From JBEBVQ01 sp964636205 (GTDB lineage: Bacteria; Bacteroidota; Bacteroidia; Chitinophagales; Chitinophagaceae), in contig CAZWPF010000007.1 in NCBI GenBank assembly GCA_964636205.1, positions 1 through 50,392 on the forward strand: a stretch of 50,392 nt of DNA. Reading direction: 5' to 3'. The notes below the pieces were generated by a model, which searched no databases, was not told the DNA's origin, and worked only from the letters and a program-made list of their open reading frames with translations. A program made the translations under genes and the position numbers. The stretch's first letter is position 1, and every line of letters starts with the position of its first letter. Shown here piece after piece: positions 25,727 through 33,064 of this stretch.

Positions 25727-28700
25727 CTACCTGATCAATTCGAAGGTGCCTTTTAGTTCATATGATTTTCCGGCTAGTTCGTATTCCAGATGGTAGGTGT
25801 ACGTGCTCAAGGCTGCGGGTTGACCTTTAAAGGTACCGTCCCAACCTTCGGTTTTATCCAGGGTATGGAAAATTCTTTCACCCCATCTGTTATAAATACT
25901 TAATCCGAATCTTGAAACCTGTCCTAAGTTGCCTCTAACCTTGAATACCTCATTTCTTCCATCATTATTCGGTGTGAAGGCGTTTGGCAACCATATGTTA
26001 CAGTATATCGGATCGATGACGATAGTATCTACATCAGTAGAACATTTGTTGACAGCCGTTACGGTATAAATACCTTCGTAAGCGACTGTGAGTGTGCTTC
26101 CGCTGCTACCATCCGACCAGAGCAGGTAATCCGTGTTGACCGTTCTCGGCTTGATCACCAAGGGGCTTTCGACGCAGACTACAGTATCCTTAGGTAGGAT
26201 TACAATCGGATTTGGATACGTACTTAACAATACCGAATCATATCCTATACAACCATTGACAGTGATCACTTTCACGGTATAAAATCCTTGTTCGTCTACA
26301 ATGATTGACGGAGTAGACTCGCCGGTACTCCATTCGTAAGTCACCCCACCCGGTACTGATGCATCGAGAGTCATCGTTTGTTCTTCGCAGATATCTCGGT
26401 CTTCTCCGAGATTAACAGGAGGTCTTGGTAATGCGATGATTTCTATAGTGTCGAATACAGAGCAGCCTTTATAAGAGGCTTCGAGGATATAGGTTCCGGA
26501 AGCTGCTACATCGATAAACGGTGTGGTTGCCCCTGTGCTCCAAGTGTGCATGTATCCTTGTACCTCGGCACCAATTGTCAGCGGGAATTGTTCGCAAATT
26601 GTGGTATCCGCACCGATGAAGATATCCGGTGATTTGATAACTTCCACATTAATGGTATCACTCATCACACAGTTTTTGAAGCTTACTTCCAGCCAGTATT
26701 TGCCTGATCTGTCAATGGTCATCTGATTTGCAGAAAGACCGTTGCTCCAAAGAATGTTTGCAGTTGGATGTTGCACAGTGCTTAATGTCAACGGAAGGTT
26801 GTAGTCACAAATGATGGTGTCAGGTCCTAATTCTGCAGAAATCGGAACGATTCGGATATTAACGGTATCAGAACCGGTACACCCATTGATATCTACGTTC
26901 ACCCAATAGGTAGCAGAATCGTCGACAGTAATCGAAGGAGTGGTTTCTCCGTTGCTCCAGAGGTAGTTTGCGTTCGAAAAATTACCGGCATTGAGTGTCA
27001 GTGTAATTAGTCCGCATGTGTCGATGTCTCTGCCCAAATCCACAACCGGGATCGGGTTGATCGTAATAAGTGTATCAGTATAGGCACTAGTACCATATAT
27101 GTTCACGGATCGTACTTGCAACAATCCGCTGGTAGCGTTTGGTGCAAAATCGAGTCGGTTAGATGGAGCAGTGGTAGTAGCACCATCTCTTAATGTGACT
27201 CCTGTACCTGTATACACCCATTCATAGCTCGTTGCGTTTGGTATGGGGCGTACTTGGTAGAGAACGCCGGTATCTCCAACGCAAACATGTGGAGGCGCAG
27301 TTACATATACTGGAGGTGGTGGTGGTATAGCAACTTGATCCAGTCTCCACAAGTCGTTGGTCGGACGATCCGGATAGATACCTTGTAAGTGTCTGGTAAT
27401 ACCACCTAACAACCAGAAATTGCCATTAAGATCGGTCCATGTACAATGTCCGTATTTGCTCGCCGGGAAGTTGGTCGCGGCTCTTACTTTTTGGGTGCCT
27501 CTAACTGCGAAGTGCGGGTTGAGGGTTGGATCCTGACCTTTCATAAAGGTCCACATATTAGTGGATGGATCGTATTGCCATAGGTCACTCAGGTAACTTT
27601 CAGCGGAACCGGTGGTGCCAAACCCGTAACCTCCGTATAGCCAGAATTTGCCAAAGTTGTCAGTAAAAGCATGAGGCTGTCCCTGGGAAGTTCTGGCTCC
27701 CGGTTGGTTGGTAGCTGCAGCAGTACCCATAGTGCCGTAGTTACCAGCTTGGTTGGGTAGGTTAGAACCATTAATCCATGTCCACATATTTGTAACAGGG
27801 TTATAAGTCCATAGATCGTTTAATAACACCCAATTACCACCTGCGTCGATGCTTCTGCCTCCGAACAAGTAAAACAAGCCATTGGCCGACCAGCAGATAG
27901 GTCCGTACCTTCCTGCCGGAACGTTGGCGGCAGCAGCTACCCCCATAGTGCCAAAAACACTTTGTTGGTTTATTTGGTCGGAGCCACTTACCCAGGTCCA
28001 CATACCGGTTGTCGGAGAGAATTTCCATAGATCGTTCAACACTCCTTCCGGTCCCGTAGCAGCATAGCCAAGTCCGCCAAATATCCAGAAGTCACCATTG
28101 GCGTCAACCCAGGATGCCGGATTTCCACCGTTGTACAATCCGCCACCTCTACCACCTGGTTGGTTGGTAGCGGCGGCCACACCTTTGGTTCCGTATGTTC
28201 CATGAGTAACGAAGGTATTACTGCCGGACACCCAGGTCCAGTTACCCGTTACCGGATTATAATTCCATAAATCATTTAAATAACCGGTGTTTAGTGCCTG
28301 GTCTCTGGACCATCCTGCAAAAAGCCAAAATAGTCCGGATGCATCCTTCCAGGAAGTTGCACCTCGACGGGAGCGGGGGTTATAGTTTGCACCCGGTGTG
28401 CCCATTGGTCCGTAAACTCCGGGGTCACCGAAACCTGCATTAGTAGTTGCGCTGAACGGACCGCCCATCCACGTCCACAGTTCAGTAGTGATATCGTACT
28501 TCCATAAATCGTTCATGGGATTACCGCGGATAGCTCCATTGGCGCCGTTGTTATATTCACCTCCAAATAGCCAAAGGTTACCATCATTACCGGTCCAGGT
28601 AGTAGCTTGCCAGCGGGAAGGTGGACGAGCATTGACATTCGGTACACCAACCTGAGCGCCGGACCAGCCGCGATCAAGATTTGTGTTGTCTCCACTCATC

Positions 28701-28807
28701 CACGCCCATTCCGCATTACCATCGAACACCTGCGCTCGCAGGGACGAACTATAAATTAAAAAGAAAGCGGAAATAGAGAAAAGGGAAAGTAAAGCTCTGC
28801 TTTTCAT
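25727..28807 (-). CDS. Secreted Kelch-repeat protein with Ig-like repeats and T9SS type B sorting domain
   Basis: The 1026-residue protein starts with a signal peptide (about 1-25). Six Kelch-type blades (about 45-490) carry the recurring patterns WLFGG/WIFGG and NDLWKYDP with WTWxSG. A PKD-like domain (about 505-585) is followed by five tandem Ig/SprB-like repeats (about 588-930) with the pattern LGxDxxIC...YxWSxG...GxYxVxV. The last 90 residues, WLPNAFTPNNDGRNEVFKV then IYNRWGERIF, are the gliding-associated C-terminal (CHU_C, type B) domain that directs export by T9SS. It is likely a cell-surface or released adhesin-like protein. The N-terminal 590 residues are paralogous to the gene at 33065-35959. 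Confidence 0.9.
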   Translation of the reverse strand: MKSRALLSLFSISAFFLIYSSSLRAQVFDGNAEWAWMSGDNTNLDRGWSGAQVGVPNVNARPPSRWQATTWTGNDGNLWLFGGEYNNGANGAIRGNPMNDLWKYDITTELWTWMGGPFSATTNAGFGDPGVYGPMGTPGANYNPRSRRGATSWKDASGLFWLFAGWSRDQALNTGYLNDLWNYNPVTGNWTWVSGSNTFVTHGTYGTKGVAAATNQPGGRGGGLYNGGNPASWVDANGDFWIFGGLGYAATGPEGVLNDLWKFSPTTGMWTWVSGSDQINQQSVFGTMGVAAAANVPAGRYGPICWSANGLFYLFGGRSIDAGGNWVLLNDLWTYNPVTNMWTWINGSNLPNQAGNYGTMGTAAATNQPGARTSQGQPHAFTDNFGKFWLYGGYGFGTTGSAESYLSDLWQYDPSTNMWTFMKGQDPTLNPHFAVRGTQKVRAATNFPASKYGHCTWTDLNGNFWLLGGITRHLQGIYPDRPTNDLWRLDQVAIPPPPPVYVTAPPHVCVGDTGVLYQVRPIPNATSYEWVYTGTGVTLRDGATTTAPSNRLDFAPNATSGLLQVRSVNIYGTSAYTDTLITINPIPVVDLGRDIDTCGLITLTLNAGNFSNANYLWSNGETTPSITVDDSATYWVNVDINGCTGSDTVNIRIVPISAELGPDTIICDYNLPLTLSTVQHPTANILWSNGLSANQMTIDRSGKYWLEVSFKNCVMSDTINVEVIKSPDIFIGADTTICEQFPLTIGAEVQGYMHTWSTGATTPFIDVAASGTYILEASYKGCSVFDTIEIIALPRPPVNLGEDRDICEEQTMTLDASVPGGVTYEWSTGESTPSIIVDEQGFYTVKVITVNGCIGYDSVLLSTYPNPIVILPKDTVVCVESPLVIKPRTVNTDYLLWSDGSSGSTLTVAYEGIYTVTAVNKCSTDVDTIVIDPIYCNIWLPNAFTPNNDGRNEVFKVRGNLGQVSRFGLSIYNRWGERIFHTLDKTEGWDGTFKGQPAALSTYTYHLEYELAGKSYELKGTFELIR
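26012..27046 (-). repeat. Five tandem Ig/SprB-like protein repeats
   Basis: Within the type B Kelch gene, five units of about 69 codons follow one another. Each begins with a variant of LGxDTxIC, has a central W-S-x-G and ends with a G-x-Y strand and a Cys. The units have diverged in DNA sequence, so they are ancient duplications rather than fresh ones. Confidence 0.8.
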
Positions 28808-28827
28808 AGGGTTTGCGTTGTATTATC

Positions 28828-28845
28828 CACAAAATAGATTTTGTG
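28828..28845. promoter_or_regulatory. 18-base palindrome between the Kelch gene and the sensor kinase
   Basis: CACAAAATAGATTTTGTG: perfect 8-bp arms with a 2-base centre. It lies 20 bases upstream of the type B Kelch ATG and about 170 bases upstream of the divergent kinase. It fits a dimeric regulator site; the regulator is unknown. Confidence 0.5.
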
Positions 28846-29018
28846 ATGTACATGAATGGCGGTAATTCGAAAAGCTGCATAAATTTTCTCCCGTTTGGTA
28901 TCAGTTTTTGTCTATTTGGTAAACTATTGGGTTAAATATTGAATGGTAGATAAATGACCGGTTCTATCCCTTTCTATGTTAAAAGTTTTATATTGCATTG
29001 GTTAGGATTAGATTTTAT

Positions 29019-32000
29019 ATGTCATATGGTCTGTTTCGGCATTTTATATGCCGGTTGATTTTTCTGTGCGTTATTTTCTGCATTAGTTCGCAGTCATATG
29101 GCCAGCCTTTTGTATACAATCTTGGTGTTACCCAAGGTCTTCCTTCCAACAGGGTGTATCATATGCTCACTGATAGGTATGGTTATTTATGGATGGCCAC
29201 ACCCGAAGGGGTTGCCCGATACAATGGTTACGAGGTGCGGGTTTTTGATGTTTCAGATGATTTGCCCAATAATGATGTTTGGGAATTGTTTGAGGACAAG
29301 AAGGGGAGGATCTGGTTACTGAGCTTTGCACAATCGATTGGCTATATTGAAAATGACGAGTATCACGAGGCTTTTATTTCGGATCCTTCAATAAAGATTC
29401 TTCCGGTACCTCATTCAATCGGGAGTTATGGAGCCGGTATTTTTCTCGATAACAGTCACACCGATTCTGCCAGTCAGGGTGTCATGTTAATTGAGTACCG
29501 AGATACCTTGTACCCCTACTTTTATTCATTGGATTATTTAAGGTGGTCGCGCAATATACCGGCCGGCGGAATTGCCAGTCACGATAGTGCTGTCTGGGGG
29601 AAATCGCGCATGTACATTTATCACAGTTGGAGGCGGGAAGGACTGAGCAGGCCATCCAGGCATAAGTTGAAGGTGAATAGTTCACGTTATTCCTGGATAT
29701 GGATGTACAATAATTTTTTACTCGGGTATGATCCAACCGCACAATTAGTGGATGTGTATGATGAGCGAATGCGTCGCAACCGCGAAATTAAATTCGATAA
29801 GCCGGTTACGCGTGTAAAGTTGCTGGCCGGCACCAATGAGTACTTGTATTTGTTGGCGGACTCTATTCTATTTCAATATAGTCAGTCATTAGATTCTCTC
29901 ATCTCAGTTCAGAACCTAGCATCTTTGGGGGCGTGGGATATGTTCTCTTCAGTGATTCATTCCGATTTATGGGAGCAGGTAGTGGGGGTGAGCGGTAATG
30001 GGGTTTATTTGATGAAGCAACGACCCGTTGATTTCGAACTGGTAGATGCTAATATGACAGAGTATCGTTCGGTGGGGACAGATAGCAGGGGAGATGGTTA
30101 CTGGTGGAATGATTGGTCGCGGCAACTAATAAGGTATAAAGGGGAGGGAGACGAAAAGCAAGTTGTTAGAATTGAATCGAAACACCATATAAAGGTGGTG
30201 GCACCTTGGAGTTCGGACCATTCCCTGTTGCTGATCAATATGTATGGCCCCATGCTGATTAACCATTCGGCTAATGGTACAATCATTCCTTTCCCCGAAG
30301 ATAAGCTCCAATGGTTGAGGAGTGTGGAGGATATCAATTTTAATCAGTTATGGCGTGTTAATGATTTCGCAATGATTGATACCTCTGAGATGTACCTGAT
30401 TTCCCGGCCTTATGGGTTTGTGCAATTGGACCTTGCAAATCAGCAGGTGAAAACTATTGCACACCCTACAGGTTCCGCATCTTATGGTGTAGTATATACA
30501 GGAATGGTGCATGATCCGGTATCGAATTCGGTAATTGCTTATGGAAGTACCGAAATGATTATCTATCGTCGTGGAGCGAGCGATCTAGCGGAGCAAATCC
30601 TAAAGATGAGCAATACGCTGCTGAGTGGCGTGGAGAAAGTATGGATCGACGCACACTACGGAAACTTATTTTATAAGAAGGGAGAGAGTTTATTCATGAT
30701 CAACCGACTTACCGGAATCGTGCAATCGATCGAGGGCAATTTGAACGTCCGGAAAGCGCATACCGTACTATACCAAGATAAGCTAATCGTTGCGGGTAGA
30801 TTTGGTGTGGCTATTTATAAAATACTGGGCTCCGGTAAGATCTCCACACCGATTATTTACCGTCAGATCCGAAATGAGTTTTACAGCACCGTTAATAGTT
30901 TGATTGTCGCCGGCGATCATATTTATTTGAATACGGACCTCGGACTTATCAAATGTCGTTTGCCTGATGAAGGTTCTTTTTCTGACAAGACATGGACGCC
31001 CCCTTCAAAGGCAATAGAGGGACATCTTTTGGTGCGAGATATGAGAGGTTTAAGACAGGTGCGTTCAGGTGATACCGTTGTGCTGGCACCGGGTTCAGGA
31101 AATCTGCAATTTGATTTCGTCAATCCTTTGGGAAATGGAAATCTCAGATTTACCTACTATCTCATGGAATGGGACAAGCGTAGGGTGAAACAAGGTAAAA
31201 ACGATGTGTCGTTCACAGATCTGAAACCCGATCGGTATTATAATATCAAAATGCAAATCTCGGATGATGTTACCAAAGATTATGTGAGTCTGAAGTTATA
31301 CACTCAGCCTTACTGGTGGCAGGAGTGGTGGATTCAGCGAATGATTATCGGGGCGATAGTAGTTGCGATTCTGTTGTTGGGATGGTTAGTAGTATGGATT
31401 ACAAGGAGGGTGATGATTAATAAGAATAATCAGAAGAATATGCAGATGGAAATCGAACTGAAATCCATCTACGCACAGATTAACCCCCATTTTATCAATA
31501 ATACACTGAACTCAATCCTGGCGATGATCAAGTCAGGTAATACCAGCGATGCGTTTTATAATGTATCGAGATTTTCCAGACTCTTGCGGGCGTACATAAA
31601 ATCATCTCGCAACAGATTTATTTCAATCGGCGATGAAATTGACAACCTTCGAAACTACGTGGAGTTGCAACAGGCACGATTCAAAGATAAATTTAGATTC
31701 GAGATTGAAATAGACGATCCGGACGGATCGTTAAAGACAACCATGATCCCTTCACTTTTATTGCAGCCATTGGTTGAAAATGCCATTAACCACGGATTGT
31801 TTCATAAGTCCGGACACTCCGGTTTGCTGAAAATTATTTTTCGGAAGGGATTGTCTGACAGGGAAATAATGTGTATTATTGAGGATAATGGAGTGGGGCG
31901 CAAGAGTTCGGAGAGGATCAAAAAGCAGAATACTATTCGGACTGATGAATCGTACGGAGATATTCTGATACGGGATTTGATTGCTATCCTTAACCGTTAT

Positions 32001-32099
32001 GAGCAAATCAATATTCAGATTGAATATGAGGATAAAATTTTACCGGAAACCGGAACAATTGTAACTTTAAGTATAGTCTTGCCATGGAAGAAAGGGTAA
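29019..32099 (+). CDS. Propeller-sensor LytS-type histidine kinase
   Basis: From the ATG at 29019 the protein has 1026 residues. It starts with a signal or anchor segment (about 7-29). A large periplasmic sensor follows, with two-component-regulator propeller blades such as GLPSNRVYHMLTDRYGYLWM and LPNNDVWELFEDKKGRIWLL. A Y_Y_Y-like domain lies at about 670-750, then a transmembrane helix (about 765-790). The cytoplasmic His_kinase domain has H824 in QINPHFINNTLNSI, and an ATPase domain has LVENAINHG and EDNGVGRKSS. This is the LytS/YehU class, which signals to LytTR regulators. A TTG at 28998 would only lengthen the N-terminus. It overlaps the regulator gene by 16 bases. Confidence 0.92.
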   Translation: MSYGLFRHFICRLIFLCVIFCISSQSYGQPFVYNLGVTQGLPSNRVYHMLTDRYGYLWMATPEGVARYNGYEVRVFDVSDDLPNNDVWELFEDKKGRIWLLSFAQSIGYIENDEYHEAFISDPSIKILPVPHSIGSYGAGIFLDNSHTDSASQGVMLIEYRDTLYPYFYSLDYLRWSRNIPAGGIASHDSAVWGKSRMYIYHSWRREGLSRPSRHKLKVNSSRYSWIWMYNNFLLGYDPTAQLVDVYDERMRRNREIKFDKPVTRVKLLAGTNEYLYLLADSILFQYSQSLDSLISVQNLASLGAWDMFSSVIHSDLWEQVVGVSGNGVYLMKQRPVDFELVDANMTEYRSVGTDSRGDGYWWNDWSRQLIRYKGEGDEKQVVRIESKHHIKVVAPWSSDHSLLLINMYGPMLINHSANGTIIPFPEDKLQWLRSVEDINFNQLWRVNDFAMIDTSEMYLISRPYGFVQLDLANQQVKTIAHPTGSASYGVVYTGMVHDPVSNSVIAYGSTEMIIYRRGASDLAEQILKMSNTLLSGVEKVWIDAHYGNLFYKKGESLFMINRLTGIVQSIEGNLNVRKAHTVLYQDKLIVAGRFGVAIYKILGSGKISTPIIYRQIRNEFYSTVNSLIVAGDHIYLNTDLGLIKCRLPDEGSFSDKTWTPPSKAIEGHLLVRDMRGLRQVRSGDTVVLAPGSGNLQFDFVNPLGNGNLRFTYYLMEWDKRRVKQGKNDVSFTDLKPDRYYNIKMQISDDVTKDYVSLKLYTQPYWWQEWWIQRMIIGAIVVAILLLGWLVVWITRRVMINKNNQKNMQMEIELKSIYAQINPHFINNTLNSILAMIKSGNTSDAFYNVSRFSRLLRAYIKSSRNRFISIGDEIDNLRNYVELQQARFKDKFRFEIEIDDPDGSLKTTMIPSLLLQPLVENAINHGLFHKSGHSGLLKIIFRKGLSDREIMCIIEDNGVGRKSSERIKKQNTIRTDESYGDILIRDLIAILNRYEQINIQIEYEDKILPETGTIVTLSIVLPWKKG

Positions 32100-32839
32100 C
32101 ATGCGTTCTGGTTGACGACGAAGTGTACTCCGTTGACTTACTATCATCCTATATCGATGATTTATATCCGCAAATCGATATTGTAGGGAAATTTCATAGT
32201 TGGAAAGATGCATTAAACGGAATTCGGTCGAAATCACCCAATCTGGTAATTCTAGATATTTCGATGCCGGAGCGCACCGCCATTGATTTACTGGATATGC
32301 TGCCGGAAATCAATTTCGAGATCATCTTTATCACCGCCCATGCCCAGTTTGCGATGGATGCTTTTCGATTTTATGCAACCGGTTATTTATTAAAGCCATT
32401 AGATGATGAGGGGGCATTTATCGGGGTGATGGACAAAGCATTGGAGCGCGTCAAATCCAAAAAACAGAAAATGGAGATCCCTGCTCCGACATGGAGTGTG
32501 CCTCTTAAATTGGGTATTCCGAACCGAAGGGGTATCGATTACATCAATATCAGTGATATCCTCTATCTCTATTCTTATAATAAATATACTAAGGTAGTCA
32601 CAGCGACCTCCGTATTAGTGAGCTCGTACAGTATCGGGCTTTTCAAGGAGTTAATCACCAGCGACTTATTTTTCCAGGTGCATCAATCTTATATCATCAA
32701 CATGGCATATGTGGAGCGGTATATTTCCGATGGTTATGTAGTGATGTCCGATAAAAAGGAAATTCCTGTTGCCCGCTCTGTAAAGAAGGACTTTCTCACT
32801 CATTTTCTCACAGCGTCTAATCGAACCAAGGGTCAATAA
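32084..32839 (+). CDS. LytTR-family response regulator
   Basis: The 251-residue protein has an N-terminal receiver: VDDE at the acidic pocket, phospho-acceptor D58 in LVILDISMPE, ITAH and the lysine in LLKPLDD. The C-terminal LytTR DNA-binding domain (about 145-245) has ISDILYLYSYNKYTKV and FFQVHQSYIINMAYVERY. It overlaps the kinase gene by 16 bases and is almost certainly its partner. LytTR proteins bind short direct repeats upstream of targets; the flanking Kelch genes are the natural candidates (inference). Confidence 0.95.
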   Translation: MEERVTCVLVDDEVYSVDLLSSYIDDLYPQIDIVGKFHSWKDALNGIRSKSPNLVILDISMPERTAIDLLDMLPEINFEIIFITAHAQFAMDAFRFYATGYLLKPLDDEGAFIGVMDKALERVKSKKQKMEIPAPTWSVPLKLGIPNRRGIDYINISDILYLYSYNKYTKVVTATSVLVSSYSIGLFKELITSDLFFQVHQSYIINMAYVERYISDGYVVMSDKKEIPVARSVKKDFLTHFLTASNRTKGQ

Positions 32840-32848
32840 TGCCGGTTC

Positions 32849-32899
32849 GTAGGATTTCAAATTAGGATCAAAATTTGCCACTTTCCTAATGAATCCTAC
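32849..32899. repeat. Two-part inverted repeat after the LytTR regulator gene
   Basis: GTAGGATT (32849-32856) pairs with AATCCTAC (32892-32899), and inside it ATTAGGA (32861-32867) pairs with TCCTAAT (32884-32890). It starts 10 bases after the stop. No T-run follows, so it is not a classical terminator. Confidence 0.55.
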
Positions 32900-32937
32900 A
32901 ATATGGATAAAAGACGCCACCGAATATCTAATTCGTA

Positions 32938-32968
32938 TTGATGCTGAAAGGTTAAAAGAATAAGTTTG
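32938..32968 (+). promoter_or_regulatory. Promoter of the type A Kelch gene
   Basis: TTG (32938-32940), a 20-base spacer and TAAGTTTG (32961-32968) match the Bacteroidota consensus. This gives a leader of about 90 bases. Confidence 0.7.
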
Positions 32969-32992
32969 TTTAAGGCACCTCAATAATGGTGT

Positions 32993-33016
32993 TGCAGCCG
33001 CAATTACGGGGCTGCA
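32993..33016 (+). other. Hairpin in the leader of the type A Kelch gene
   Basis: TGCAGCC (32993-32999) pairs with GGCTGCA (33010-33016) around a 10-base loop that itself contains CG/CG complementarity. It lies inside the predicted leader, about 25 bases downstream of the -7 box and 48 bases before the start codon. It could be a regulatory hairpin or an operator. Confidence 0.5.
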
Positions 33017-33064
33017 GACTATAGGATGTCCGATAGCAAGCCTCTGACTTTCAAATCCTTCAAT

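Noticed and set aside
25727..28807. Mobile element or recent duplication as origin of the Kelch pair
   Set aside because: The two genes differ strongly in DNA sequence and lie in opposite orientations, with no terminal repeats or transposase. The duplication is old.
33026..33064. Upstream ATG start for the type A Kelch protein
   Set aside because: It would put 13 polar residues in front of an otherwise normal signal peptide. The ATG at 33065 gives a standard N-terminus.
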